A stretch of DNA of 64,000 bases from Niveibacterium sp. 24ML (GTDB taxonomy: Bacteria > Pseudomonadota > Gammaproteobacteria > Burkholderiales > Rhodocyclaceae): NCBI RefSeq assembly GCF_026586805.1, contig NZ_JAPFHA010000009.1, forward strand, positions 1 through 64,000, read 5' to 3'. Position numbers and translations under genes: made by a program. The stretch's first letter is position 1, and each line of letters starts with the position of its first letter. The notes under the pieces were generated by a model, which saw only the letters and a list, made by a program, of their open reading frames with translations, ran no database searches and had not been told where the DNA came from. Positions 18,715-27,219 of this stretch are shown piece by piece.

Positions 18715-19167
18715 TCAGTTGAAAACGTCGCTCAGCACATCGGCAACGATGGCGGTGCCAATCGCGATCAGCACCAGATCGGTCCCGCATACCTGCCATT
18801 CGTAGCCAGGATGTCGCGGCAATTGCGAAATCATGTTGGGCGGCGCCATCTTCTTGGCGATTCCCGGTGGCAGCGGCTTGCCGCGTGCGAGGTTCTTGCG
18901 GATCCCGGGCGGCAGCGGTTTGTAACTGCCCTGGCGATAGCCGGAATCGATCGCAATGCTGCGCGCCGCGCTGACCGAAATGCCTGCGGTGGTCAGCGTG
19001 ATCGATGCCGTCACTTCTTCGCTGTCCTGCCCCTTCTTGCCATGACCGCCGCCCTTGTTGCCCTTGCCGGGCGGGGGCTCGGCAAGCACCGGCGTGGCCG
19101 CAATCGCAAGACCGAGCATCAGGCTCAAGGTGTTGGTGAGGATGTGACGCAAGCGATGGATAGGCAT
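18715..19167 (-). CDS. CigR-like exported protein (anti-virulence regulator CigR/RcnB-like family)
   Basis: A 150-aa protein with a signal peptide (to about residue 29, PVLA) and a Pro/Gly/Lys-rich linker (PPPGKGNKGGGHGKK). The core has repeated PLPPGIRKNLARGKPLPPGIAKK and the ending GYEWQVCGTDLVLIAIGTAIVADVL, the pattern annotated as CigR family. In Salmonella CigR is a membrane-linked secreted regulator of virulence; in environmental bacteria the role is unknown. Start ATG 19167 is chosen for the signal peptide; the frame opens 26 codons earlier. Confidence 0.75.
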   Translation of the reverse strand: MPIHRLRHILTNTLSLMLGLAIAATPVLAEPPPGKGNKGGGHGKKGQDSEEVTASITLTTAGISVSAARSIAIDSGYRQGSYKPLPPGIRKNLARGKPLPPGIAKKMAPPNMISQLPRHPGYEWQVCGTDLVLIAIGTAIVADVLSDVFN

Positions 19168-19358
19168 GGCCGTCTCGGCTTTCTCTTTGGACTGGATCAG
19201 TCTGGTGCGGGCGGCGGGGCATGCTTGGCTGCGCTGAACAAGCATCGCCAGACGGTGTGCGGTGCCTCCGCGTCATTCATTGCATTTTGGCGCTTCGCGA
19301 GGCTCTGGTATACACCGCCTAGCCGGCGTTTGCCGGGGCAAAGTGGCTGAGGTATTGC

Positions 19359-20849
19359 GTGGTGTTGGTCAAAGAAAGGCTGTCGGACATTCCAGAAGGC
19401 GCTGCGTCGCTCTTCTTCATCCAGATTTTCGCGACGCTGGGTTTTGCGGTGCTGTATTCGACGCTGGTGCTTTACGCGACCAAGCATCTGCACTTTTCAA
19501 GCAAGGATGCGGCCTTGATGATGGGGGTGTTCGGCGCCTTCAACTATGGCTTGCACCTGTTTGGTGGATACCTGGGCGGGCGCTTGCTGAGTAACCGCAA
19601 TCTGTTTGTGGGCGGCATGGTGCTACAGATGCTGGGCAGCGCCTGCATTGCGGGTGGTACGGTGGCAATGCTCTACCTTGGGCTGGCGCTGTTCCTTACC
19701 GGCAGCGGGCTCAATGTGACCTGCCTGAACATGATGCTGACGCAGCGCTTCAAGCCGGAGGACACGCGCCGCGAGGCGGCGTTCCTGTGGAACTACGCAG
19801 GCATGAACGTCGGCTTCTTTGTGGGCTTCACCGTGGCGGGGTACTACCAGCTCAACGGCGACTACTCGAGCCTGTTTATCTTCGCGACGGTGGGCAATCT
19901 GCTCGCGATTGTTCTGTCGGTGCTGAACTGGAAGACACTCGCGGATCGCGACACGCCCTTGCTCGAACTTAGCCAGGCCCAGTACCGGCTGCGCTTTGTG
20001 CTGGGGCTGCTCGTGCTGTTCGGCCTCGTGCCCGTGGTGTGGAAGATGCTGCAGTCGCCGGCCGAAACAGGGATGTGGCTCAAGGGGATCTGTGCGGCGG
20101 TGGCGCTGGCGCTGGTCTATCTGACGGTGCGGCATCGTGACACGCGCGAGCGGAACAACATGTGGGCCTACCTGATCCTGGCGCTGGGCTCGCTGGTGTT
20201 CTGGACGCTCTACCAGATGGCGCCCAACGGATTGCAGTTGTTCGCTCTCAACAACGTGGACCGCATCGTCATGGGTTTCGAAGTGGCGCCGCAATGGATC
20301 CAGAACATCAACACCGTGGTGATCGTGATTGGCGGGCCGCTGATGGCGGCCTTGTTCTTCCGGCTGCGGGATCGTGGCTGGACAATCGATGTGCCGAAGC
20401 AGTTCGCGGTATCGCTGATCCTGATGGGTTTGGGCTTTCTTGCTCTGCCGCTGGGGATCGCGCTGGCCGACGATAAGGGCATGGTGGCCTTTGGCTGGCT
20501 CTTCCTGAGCTATGTGCTGCAGAGTCTGGGCGAGCTGCTGATTTCGCCTATCGGCTACGCCATGATCGGGCGCATGGCGCCGCGTCAGTACCAGGGCGTG
20601 ATGATGGGCAGCTGGATGCTCGTCACCGGCCTTGCGTCGCTGTTCGCGGGGGATTTCTCCGGCATGATCCCAGAGCCGACCGAAGGCGCAGCGCTTTCCA
20701 CCAATGCCGCGTATTCAAGCCTGTTTGGCCGCCTCGGCCTGGGAAGCCTGCTGGTTGGCTGTGCCTTGGTGGTACTGATTCCCTACTTGCGCCGCCTGAT
20801 CCGCGACCGGGAGGCCGCGCCCGAGCCGGTTCCGGCCGTACCGCGTTAG
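19359..20849 (+). CDS. POT/PTR-family proton-coupled peptide transporter
   Basis: A 496-aa integral membrane protein with 12-14 hydrophobic segments. It belongs to the proton-dependent oligopeptide transporter family: an early helix with ATLGFAVLYSTLVLY, FGGYLGGRLLSNRN (loop 2-3 signature region), LNVTCLNMMLTQRF, and LFWTLYQMAPNGLQLF-like VFWTLYQMAPNGLQLF in the second half. ELLISPIGYAMIGRMAPRQYQGVMMGSW is a strongly conserved C-terminal stretch. It imports di- and tripeptides using the proton gradient. The start is GTG 19359 with GAGG upstream; GTG 19362 is possible. Confidence 0.92.
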   Translation: MVLVKERLSDIPEGAASLFFIQIFATLGFAVLYSTLVLYATKHLHFSSKDAALMMGVFGAFNYGLHLFGGYLGGRLLSNRNLFVGGMVLQMLGSACIAGGTVAMLYLGLALFLTGSGLNVTCLNMMLTQRFKPEDTRREAAFLWNYAGMNVGFFVGFTVAGYYQLNGDYSSLFIFATVGNLLAIVLSVLNWKTLADRDTPLLELSQAQYRLRFVLGLLVLFGLVPVVWKMLQSPAETGMWLKGICAAVALALVYLTVRHRDTRERNNMWAYLILALGSLVFWTLYQMAPNGLQLFALNNVDRIVMGFEVAPQWIQNINTVVIVIGGPLMAALFFRLRDRGWTIDVPKQFAVSLILMGLGFLALPLGIALADDKGMVAFGWLFLSYVLQSLGELLISPIGYAMIGRMAPRQYQGVMMGSWMLVTGLASLFAGDFSGMIPEPTEGAALSTNAAYSSLFGRLGLGSLLVGCALVVLIPYLRRLIRDREAAPEPVPAVPR

Positions 20850-21085
20850 CAAGGCGTCAAGCAGCGCTCCTCAGTGGGTGCCGATCGCATCGTGCTGCAG
20901 GCGCTCGGAAGGATGTGCCGGGCCGGCAAGCCAAAGCCTGGCGTGATGCGCGCTTCGCCGACCGGGCAACCGCCCTGCGTGGCGAAAAACGCACGCAGTT
21001 GCGGCCCCGCAGCCCGGTGGATCGCGCCGTAGAGAGCCAGCGTTGTAATGTTGCCGCGCCAAACCTTCAGGCGGGCAAGCCGTGA
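20850..21085 (-). pseudogene. Remnant of a macro-domain (ADP-ribose-binding) protein gene
   Basis: No intact gene is present, but on the minus strand a frame lacking a start codon reads LKVWRGNITTLAL directly followed by YGAIHRAAGPQLRAFF, GGCPVGEARITPGFGLP and ARHI. These match the macro domain (O-acetyl-ADP-ribose deacetylase type: GDIT.L.VDAIVN, DGAIHRAAG, GGC.TGEA.IT.GY.LPARH). The segment that should lie between, with the NAAN and GGGGVD substrate loop, is missing, and homology ends after ARHI. In-frame TAA codons lie upstream (about 21104) and at 20846-20848. This is a deleted, decayed copy. Confidence 0.65.
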
Positions 21086-21110
21086 TGACGCCGAGCGCAG
21101 CAGTTACCGC

Positions 21111-21848
21111 TCAGTCGAGCAGTGATTCAAGCCACTCGCGCACCGCGTCTTCATCGGGCAGACGGTAGCGCGCGTGGGAGTTGCCCGCGCCAACCTTGAT
21201 CGAGACGCCGTCGAGCGCGTTGACCGCAATGAAGCCATCTTCGTCGGTGACATCGTCGCCAATGAAAACCGGTTTTCGGCGCGTGAACGGAAACGCCTGC
21301 ATGAAGCGGTTGATTGCATGCCCCTTGCTGGCATCCACCGGTTTGACTTCGACCATGCCGCGTGCGTGCATCACTCGTACCCCGCTGTCGGGCAGGCAGC
21401 CCGCTTCGGCGGCCTTGGCTGCGGCGTCGCGCAGTTCCGGGTGGCGGTGAAAGTGCAGCACCATCGACAGCGCTTTTCGCTCAAAGCGCACGCCCAAGGT
21501 GCGGTTGGCAAACTGCTCGCAGCTGGCATGTGCGGTGACCAGGCCCGGCGGCGCAATGATCTGCTCGCGGTGCGCATGGGGGGTGAAGCGCCACTCCGCG
21601 CCGTGCTCACCTGCTGCGGCAAGCTTCAGCGGTTCGAACAACTCGTCGATCACTTCGATGCTGCGGCCGCTGATGATGGCCAGTGCGCCATCTGAACGGT
21701 TGCGCAACTCGGTGAGCAGCGAGCGCAAACCGTCATCCACCAGGGGCACGGATTCGTCGGGTTTGTCGAAGGGCACGAGCGTGCCATCGAAGTCGAGAAA
21801 GAACGCAAGTGTGCCTGTGGCCAGGCGCGGGGGTTTTTGCATGGGCAT
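21111..21848 (-). CDS. otsB: Trehalose-6-phosphate phosphatase
   Basis: HAD-family phosphatase of 245 aa that dephosphorylates trehalose 6-phosphate, the last step of the OtsA/OtsB route to the osmoprotectant trehalose. LDFDGTLVPF (nucleophile Asp19, acid/base Asp21), IISGRS, AGEHGAEWR, VEVKP...KGHAI and FIGDDVTDEDGF are the standard OtsB motifs in order. The start at ATG 21848 has GAGGA 8 bases upstream; the frame opens 42 codons earlier. The synthase gene otsA is not next to it. Confidence 0.94.
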   Translation of the reverse strand: MPMQKPPRLATGTLAFFLDFDGTLVPFDKPDESVPLVDDGLRSLLTELRNRSDGALAIISGRSIEVIDELFEPLKLAAAGEHGAEWRFTPHAHREQIIAPPGLVTAHASCEQFANRTLGVRFERKALSMVLHFHRHPELRDAAAKAAEAGCLPDSGVRVMHARGMVEVKPVDASKGHAINRFMQAFPFTRRKPVFIGDDVTDEDGFIAVNALDGVSIKVGAGNSHARYRLPDEDAVREWLESLLD

Positions 21849-22011
21849 GGGTTGATTCCTCGCTGGGCGGCCGTGTCGTGCTGTTTTGGACTGTTGAATC
21901 GGCGTCTCTTGTTTCCCGACAGCCATTCTGGGGGCTTGTTCCGTCGTAAGGAAAGTAATTCGCGCCGCCCGCACATACTGCCTTCCCTGAAATGGATCTT
22001 GAAGCGGTGTT

Positions 22012-22191
22012 CCAGGTCATGTTGCGATGCCCTGGGTCAGCGGGGCCGTTGTCCGCGCAGGCAATGCGCCCGGTGGTGGCTGGGAGTACCCTGCCTTTCT
22101 GAGCCTGGCCGTTGCGGTTCAGGCATTGCTTGGTGCCGGCGCATTTGCGCTGAACATCGGCAGCGCTGAATCGAACCGAGCGCATGCATGA
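22012..22191 (+). pseudogene. Possible C-terminal fragment of a DoxX-family membrane protein
   Basis: A short frame (ATG 22027, 54 codons) reads GGGWEYPAFLSLAVAVQ followed by ALLGAGAFAL, resembling the last helix of DoxX-type proteins (gWEyp...llvqallG.Gay.l). An in-frame stop lies just upstream at 22000, so the first three helices are absent. No ribosome site is evident. It may be a relic or chance; the match is short. Confidence 0.35.
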
Positions 22192-22237
22192 CCTGTCCCA
22201 CCGTTCTGGATTCGCCTTCAAAACAAGGAGTCTTACG

Positions 22238-22846
22238 ATGAAACTGTACTTTTCCCCGGGTGCCTGTTCGCTCTCACCGCACATTGCCTTGCGCGAAGCG
22301 GGTTTGCCGATTGAACTCGTCAAGGTTGATCTGAAGCGCAAAACCACGGCCGACGGGGCGGACTTTGGCGCGATCAACCCCAAGGGCTATGTGCCGGCGC
22401 TTGTACTTGATGGCGGAGAGCTGCTGACCGAAGGGCCTGCGATCGTTCAGTACATTGCTGATCTGCAGCCGCACGCGCAGCTTGCCCCGGCCAACGGCAC
22501 CCTGGCGCGTTACCGCTTGCAGGAGTGGCTGGGCTTCATCAACTCCGAGCTGCACAAGACCTTCGGCGCCTTGTTCAACCCGGCTACGCCCGCCGAGACA
22601 AAAAGTGCCGCGGTGGCGCTGCTGGGCAAGCGTTTCGACTATGTCGCAAGCCAGCTTGCCGGGCGCGATTACCTGATGGGCGCTGGCTTCACCGTGGCCG
22701 ATGCCTACTTGTTCACCGTGCTTAACTGGTGCCAGTGGGTGGACATCGATCTGTCTGGATGGCCTGTGCTGGCCGCATTCCATGCGCGGGTGGCGGCACG
22801 GCCGGCGGTGCAGGAAGCACTGCGCGCTGAAGGATTGCTCAAGTAG
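22238..22846 (+). CDS. Beta-class glutathione S-transferase
   Basis: A 202-aa cytosolic GST. MKLYFSPGACSLSPHIALREAGL is the bacterial beta-class opening with the catalytic Cys10 (written here in full family terms: Cys10, then SLSPHIALREAG). NPKGYVPAL holds the cis-Pro, LTEGPAIVQYI binds glutathione, and FTVADAYLF is the N-capping box of the C domain. It conjugates or reduces electrophiles with glutathione. AAGGAG lies 8 bases upstream of ATG 22238. The next gene starts 37 bases later and may be cotranscribed. Confidence 0.95.
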   Translation: MKLYFSPGACSLSPHIALREAGLPIELVKVDLKRKTTADGADFGAINPKGYVPALVLDGGELLTEGPAIVQYIADLQPHAQLAPANGTLARYRLQEWLGFINSELHKTFGALFNPATPAETKSAAVALLGKRFDYVASQLAGRDYLMGAGFTVADAYLFTVLNWCQWVDIDLSGWPVLAAFHARVAARPAVQEALRAEGLLK

Positions 22847-22883
22847 TCATGGCAAGGCGGCGTGGCAAGTTCGCGCCGCCGTA

Positions 22884-23714
22884 ATGGATACCGCGATGAC
22901 ACGAATCGAAGGCATGCCGGTCCTGTTTCTTTCGCATGGTTCGCCCCTGCACGCGATGCTGGAGAGTGATGCCGCACGGCTGTGGGCGCAGTTGGGCGCG
23001 CAGATGCGCAAGCCACGCGCAATCCTTGCCGTGTCGGCGCACTGGACGACCGGGACACCGATGCTGACCGGGGCCGTGTCGCCGCCGACCATCCATGATT
23101 TTGGTGGTTTTCCCGAGCCCTTGTATCGCTTGCGCTACCCGGCGCCGGGCGCGCCAGAGCTGGCCGGGCGCGTGCGCGGCATGCTTGCCGCGGCCGGTAT
23201 TGCAAGCGGAATCGATGGCTCGCGCGGTTTGGACCACGGCGCGTGGGTGCCGTTGATGCACCTGTTTCCGCATGCGGATGTGCCGGTGCTGCAACTTTCG
23301 GTGCAGGCGGCGTTGGGCGCGCGCCATCACTTCGCGTTGGGGCAGGCGCTCGCGCCATTGATTGGTGACGATGTGCTGGTGCTCGCCTCCGGCCATACCA
23401 CCCACAACTTGAACGACGCCTTCGCGCGCCCCGATTTGCTTGGCCAGTCGATGGCACCCTTGCCCTACGTGCAGGCTTTCAGCGATTGGGTGGCCAGTGC
23501 AATCACCGAGCAGCGGATCGATGATCTGCTGGACTGGGCGCAACGGGCCCCCGGCGCTGCGCGTGCGCATCCGACGCCGGAGCACTTTCTGCCGCTGTTT
23601 GTTGCGCTTGGCGCCGCAGGGCAGGGCGCACGCGCTGAACGCATGCTGGCAATCGGCGATGGCCCCGCACTGGCGATGGACAGCTGGCGCTGGCACCGCT
23701 CCGCGGCCGGCTGA
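22884..23714 (+). CDS. DODA-type (class III extradiol) dioxygenase
   Basis: A 276-aa protein of the LigB/DODA family (like E. coli YgiD), which opens catechol rings using a metal centre. Conserved His positions occur in FLSHGSPLHAM, VSAHWTT, LDHGAWVPLMHLFP and ASGHTTHNL, and TPEHFLPLFVALGAAG is the typical C-terminal signature. The natural substrate in bacteria is unclear (4,5-DOPA or related catechols). The start is uncertain: ATG 22884 or ATG 22896, neither with a strong ribosome site. It follows the GST gene on the same strand. Confidence 0.9.
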   Translation: MDTAMTRIEGMPVLFLSHGSPLHAMLESDAARLWAQLGAQMRKPRAILAVSAHWTTGTPMLTGAVSPPTIHDFGGFPEPLYRLRYPAPGAPELAGRVRGMLAAAGIASGIDGSRGLDHGAWVPLMHLFPHADVPVLQLSVQAALGARHHFALGQALAPLIGDDVLVLASGHTTHNLNDAFARPDLLGQSMAPLPYVQAFSDWVASAITEQRIDDLLDWAQRAPGAARAHPTPEHFLPLFVALGAAGQGARAERMLAIGDGPALAMDSWRWHRSAAG

Positions 23715-23731
23715 GCGCGCCTGCGCCGACG

Positions 23732-23971
23732 CTACTTCCAGCCCTGCAGCCAGCGGCTGCCGTCGCACAGCTCGCGCCATGCAATGCGTTCGCAGCGGCG
23801 GGAGTGAATCGCCTCGATTTCAACCCACTCGATGCCCGATCCGGCTTCATCGGGCTCGAAGAGCTTTGTCACGAGGAAGTGCTTCTCGCGATTGCTCGGC
23901 CTGGCGGCGGTCCATTTGCTGAGCAAGAGCTTGGCTGGATTGAGTCGGCGATAGGCAAGCTGTGGCGGCAT
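23732..23971 (-). CDS. Small Trp-rich protein (TIGR02450 family)
   Basis: A 79-aa protein with NPAKLLLSKWTAARPSNREKHFLVTKL, then VEIEAIHSRRCERIAWREL and a C-terminal WLQGWK. This is the pattern of the small Trp-rich TIGR02450 family found in many gamma- and betaproteobacteria; its function is unknown. It is convergent with the dioxygenase gene, 17 bases away. Confidence 0.85.
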   Translation of the reverse strand: MPPQLAYRRLNPAKLLLSKWTAARPSNREKHFLVTKLFEPDEAGSGIEWVEIEAIHSRRCERIAWRELCDGSRWLQGWK

Positions 23972-24200
23972 GGTTCAGTCCTCGGGGGCGGTCCTGTCTG
24001 TCCGGTGCGGTGTTGAGACATTTTTCGCGGGGCCTGGTTCGCTCAAGCATCGGAGAGCCGTAGCGGTTTGCCACGCACGCATGGCGGCCTGCTTTGCGCA
24101 GCGGCCCTGGCGTGGCGCCGCATGCAGTAATCGGGCCAGATCGCGGCCGTCAAACCCTGCGCAAGCGGCACCGCATGCACGCGAGCAATTCGGGGTGGGC

Positions 24201-24229
24201 TTGAGCGATGCGCCAAATTTGCCTATATT
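24201..24229 (+). promoter_or_regulatory. Sigma70-type promoter of the toxin-antitoxin operon
   Basis: TTGAGC (24201-24206) and TATATT (24224-24229) are separated by exactly 17 bases. Transcription would start near 24236, inside the palindrome at 24232-24245. Confidence 0.6.
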
Positions 24230-24231
24230 GA

Positions 24232-24245
24232 TTGCCATATGGCAA
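24232..24245. promoter_or_regulatory. Palindromic operator of the toxin-antitoxin operon
   Basis: TTGCCATATGGCAA is a perfect 14-base palindrome over the predicted transcription start. It is a good candidate for the site at which the antitoxin or antitoxin-toxin complex represses its own operon. Confidence 0.6.
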
Positions 24246-24262
24246 GAGTTGGGGGGTGCATC

Positions 24263-24715
24263 ATGAGTTCAGCCGCGCTGCAACGCGAAGACCTGTCAAT
24301 CGAAGGCTTGTTGGGCGGGCGGGGCGTGCTGCAAAGTGCGCCGCGTACGCCGCTTGAATGGGTCACGCTGATCCGCCACGGCATTCCATCGCAGTCGGTC
24401 GAGGCGCTGGCCCGCATGGTCAAGCTGACGCAGGCGGAGTTGGCGGGCGCGCTGGGCATTCCCGAGCGCACGCTCGCACGCCGCAAGCGTGAAGGCATGC
24501 TCAACAGTGAAGAGTCGGCCAAGGTGGTGCGGCTTGCCCGGGTGGTGGACCGCGCGGAAGAGGTGTTCGAAGACCTCGACGTGGCGCTCGACTGGCTCAA
24601 GTCGTCCAACGCCGCGCTGTGCAGCGCCACGCCCATCTCGCTGCTTGATACCGATATCGGCGCCGAGAGTGTGCTCGATACCCTGGGCCGTATCGAGCAC
24701 GGCGTCTTTTCCTGA
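24263..24715 (+). CDS. Xre/MbcA/ParS-family antitoxin (DUF2384)
   Basis: Antitoxin of an Xre-RES type II toxin-antitoxin system, 150 aa. The N-terminal half has a helix-turn-helix-like region (TQAELAGALGIPERTLARRKREG) and the C-terminal half is the DUF2384 toxin-binding domain (AEEVFEDLDVALDWL, then TPISLLDTDIGAESVLDTLGRIEHGVF). An in-frame ATG at 24239 is inside the operator palindrome, so ATG 24263, with a run of G upstream, is the likelier start. The stop overlaps the toxin start (TGATG). Confidence 0.9.
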   Translation: MSSAALQREDLSIEGLLGGRGVLQSAPRTPLEWVTLIRHGIPSQSVEALARMVKLTQAELAGALGIPERTLARRKREGMLNSEESAKVVRLARVVDRAEEVFEDLDVALDWLKSSNAALCSATPISLLDTDIGAESVLDTLGRIEHGVFS

Positions 24716-25197
24716 TGTCGCTCACCGTCTGGCGGCTCGTCACCGCGCGTTTTGCCGACACCGCCTTCAGCGGCGAAGGCGCGCGGCTCTACGGCGGCCG
24801 CTGGAACCGCAAGCATGTGCCGATGGTCTACACGGCCGCCACGCAGTCTCTTGCGATGCTCGAACTGCTGGTGCAGGACGACCCCCTACGCGCGCGATAC
24901 GTCATGATCCCGGCTTTCATTCCTGATCAGGTGCAGCTTGAACAACTCGCCGCAAATGCCTTGCCCGAGGGCTGGCGTGAGATGGCGGCGCGTGAGCATC
25001 TGCAGCAGATCGGCTCGGAGTGGGCGCGCAGTGCACGCAGCGCTGTGCTGGCAGTACCCAGCGCGGTGATTCCGTCTGAAACCAACTATTTGCTCAATCC
25101 CTTGCACCCGGCGTTCCACCAGATCCAGATTGGTGAGCCGCTTGAATTCATTACCGATCTGCGCCTGATCCGTCGATCGCGCGGCGGCACGAACTGA
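24715..25197 (+). CDS. RES-domain toxin (NAD-degrading)
   Basis: A 160-aa RES-domain protein. [26 protein letters not shown] and [16 protein letters not shown] carry the conserved Arg, Glu and Ser region giving the domain its name. Known RES toxins break down NAD+ and stop growth; this activity is inferred. [21 protein letters not shown] is the conserved C-terminal segment with the Ser/Asn. It is translated from an ATG overlapping the antitoxin stop by one base, the usual antitoxin-first order. Confidence 0.93.
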   Translation: MSLTVWRLVTARFADTAFSGEGARLYGGRWNRKHVPMVYTAATQSLAMLELLVQDDPLRARYVMIPAFIPDQVQLEQLAANALPEGWREMAAREHLQQIGSEWARSARSAVLAVPSAVIPSETNYLLNPLHPAFHQIQIGEPLEFITDLRLIRRSRGGTN

Positions 25198-25306
25198 GGC
25201 AGCCGATGGCAATGCGCCCGATTGTTCTGCCAACACTGCGGACTGGCCCCGCGCGCGTCGCGCGGGCCGCCCGGCACCGATTTACCTTCAAGTAAAAGGC
25301 CACTTC

Positions 25307-26185
25307 ATGAAACGCATCTTCCTGTTTCTGGCAACCAACATGGCAATTGTGCTGGTGCTGTCAGTCACCATGCGCTTGCTGGGCGTCGAGCCCTACCTCA
25401 ACGCCAATGGGCTCAACCTGTCTTCACTGCTGATCTTCGCGGCAGTGATGGGCTTTGGCGGATCGTTCATTTCGCTGGCCATTTCAAAATGGTCGGTGAA
25501 GCGCTCGATGGGCGTTCGCGTGATTGATTCACCAAGTACCTCGACCGAGTTCTGGCTCTACGAAACGATCCGCAAGTATTCGGACAAGGCCGGCATCAAG
25601 ATGCCCGAAGTCGGCATTTACGATTCGCCCGACGTCAATGCGTTTGCGACCGGCATGAGCAAGAACAGTTCGCTGATCGCCGTGTCCACCGGCTTGCTGC
25701 AGCAGATGACGCGCGAAGAGGCGGAAGCCGTGCTGGGCCACGAAGTCGCGCACGCCGCCAACGGTGACATGGTCACCCTTGCCCTGATCCAGGGCGTGGT
25801 GAACACCTTCGTGATGTTCCTGTCGCGCGTGATCGGCCACCTTGTCGACCGTGTGGTGTTCAAGACCGAGCGCGGCCAGGGGCCGGCCTTTTTTGTCACG
25901 ATGATCATCGCGGAACTGGTGCTGGGCGTGCTGGCGTCCATCATCGTCATGTACTTCTCGCGCCGCCGTGAGTTCCGTGCCGACGCCGGGGGCGCAAGCC
26001 TGGCGGGCCGGAAGAACATGATTGCGGCGCTCGAACGCCTCAACAGCCTGCATCCGCAACCCTTGCCAGAGAAGATGGCGGCCTTCGGCATTGCCGGTGG
26101 CGGCGGCGGGGGGCTCAAGCGGCTGTTCATGACGCACCCGCCGCTTACCGAGCGGATCGAAGCCTTGCGCCGCCAGGCGCAGTGA
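25307..26185 (+). CDS. htpX: Membrane zinc protease HtpX
   Basis: M48-family zinc metalloprotease of the inner membrane that removes misfolded membrane proteins, 292 aa. Two N-terminal membrane helices (about 1-57) are followed by the catalytic region with [13 protein letters not shown] (HExxH, His145, Glu146, His149) and two further hydrophobic segments; the third zinc ligand is the Glu in [12 protein letters not shown]. Length and layout are the same as in E. coli HtpX. AAAGG is upstream of the ATG. Followed by terC and uspA on the same strand, perhaps a stress gene group. Confidence 0.96.
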   Translation: MKRIFLFLATNMAIVLVLSVTMRLLGVEPYLNANGLNLSSLLIFAAVMGFGGSFISLAISKWSVKRSMGVRVIDSPSTSTEFWLYETIRKYSDKAGIKMPEVGIYDSPDVNAFATGMSKNSSLIAVSTGLLQQMTREEAEAVLGHEVAHAANGDMVTLALIQGVVNTFVMFLSRVIGHLVDRVVFKTERGQGPAFFVTMIIAELVLGVLASIIVMYFSRRREFRADAGGASLAGRKNMIAALERLNSLHPQPLPEKMAAFGIAGGGGGGLKRLFMTHPPLTERIEALRRQAQ

Positions 26186-26235
26186 CAGCGGCGCGCCGAA
26201 CCCGCAAGCCACCCACGAGAAGTGATTAAACCCCG

Positions 26236-27219
26236 ATGAGCGCGGGCGTGCAGACCTTTGCCACCGCCCCGATGTGGGCCGGTTTCGTTGGCTTCGTGCT
26301 GGCGATGCTGGCGCTCGACCTTTTCGTGTTTGGCGGGCGCAAGGCGCACCGCGTGCATGTGAAGGAAGCGCTGGCCTGGGTGATTGCCTGGTGCCTGCTT
26401 GCGGTGTCCTTTGCCGGGCTGCTGTGGTGGTACCTGAACGGCACCCAGGGCGCCGAGGTCGCGCGCACGAAGACGCTGGAGTTCCTGGCCGGCTATCTGA
26501 TCGAACAGTCGCTCTCGGTCGACAACATGTTCGTCTTCGTGATGATCTTCAGCTACTTCGCGGTGCCGCCCGAACTGCAACGCCGCGTGCTGCTCTACGG
26601 CGTGCTCGGGGCGATCGTCATGCGGGCCACGATGATCCTCGCGGGCGTCTGGCTGGTGCAGCAGTTCGCGTGGATCCTCTACGTGTTCGGAGCCTTCCTG
26701 GCGATGACCGGCATCAAGATGCTCATCTTCGCCGAGGCCGAGCCCGATCTGGAATCGAATCCCTTGCTGCGCTGGCTGCGCAGGCACCTTCGCATTACCC
26801 CGGTGTTTCACGGCGAGCGCTTCTTCATCCGGCAGAACGGCGTGCTCTGGGCGACGCCGATGTTCCTCGTGCTGGTGTTGATCGAAGCCAGCGACGTGGT
26901 TTTCGCCGTCGATAGCATCCCGGCGATCTTTGCGGTGACGACCGACCCCTTCATCGTCTTCACCTCGAACATCTTCGCCATCATGGGGCTGCGCGCGCTT
27001 TACTTTCTGCTGGCCGACATGGCCGATCGCTTCCATTTGCTCAAGTACGGCCTGTCGATCGTGCTGGTCTTCATCGGCGGCAAGATGCTTGCGATGCCCT
27101 GGTTCCACATGCCGATCCAGTGGTCGCTGTCGATCGTCGGCAGCATCATCCTGATCTCGGTCGTCGCCAGCCTGGCGCTCTCGAAACGAAAGCCCGTTCC
27201 CGCCGGAGAAAAACCATGA
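26236..27219 (+). CDS. TerC/Alx-family membrane protein
   Basis: A 327-aa membrane protein with about nine hydrophobic segments. LDLFVFGGRKAHRVHVKEALAW, EFLAGYLIEQSLSVDNMFVF, VVFAVDSIPAIFAVTTDPFIVFTSNIFAIMGLRALYF are the TerC family signatures, with the membrane Asp residues believed to bind the metal. Members such as Alx export manganese; TerC is linked to tellurite resistance. The C-terminus (KRKPVPAGEKP) overlaps the uspA start by 4 bases. Confidence 0.92.
   Translation: MSAGVQTFATAPMWAGFVGFVLAMLALDLFVFGGRKAHRVHVKEALAWVIAWCLLAVSFAGLLWWYLNGTQGAEVARTKTLEFLAGYLIEQSLSVDNMFVFVMIFSYFAVPPELQRRVLLYGVLGAIVMRATMILAGVWLVQQFAWILYVFGAFLAMTGIKMLIFAEAEPDLESNPLLRWLRRHLRITPVFHGERFFIRQNGVLWATPMFLVLVLIEASDVVFAVDSIPAIFAVTTDPFIVFTSNIFAIMGLRALYFLLADMADRFHLLKYGLSIVLVFIGGKMLAMPWFHMPIQWSLSIVGSIILISVVASLALSKRKPVPAGEKP

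Noticed and set aside
25618-27108. 496-codon minus-strand frame over htpX and terC
   Set aside because: Antisense shadow spanning two real genes; His/Gln-rich composition.
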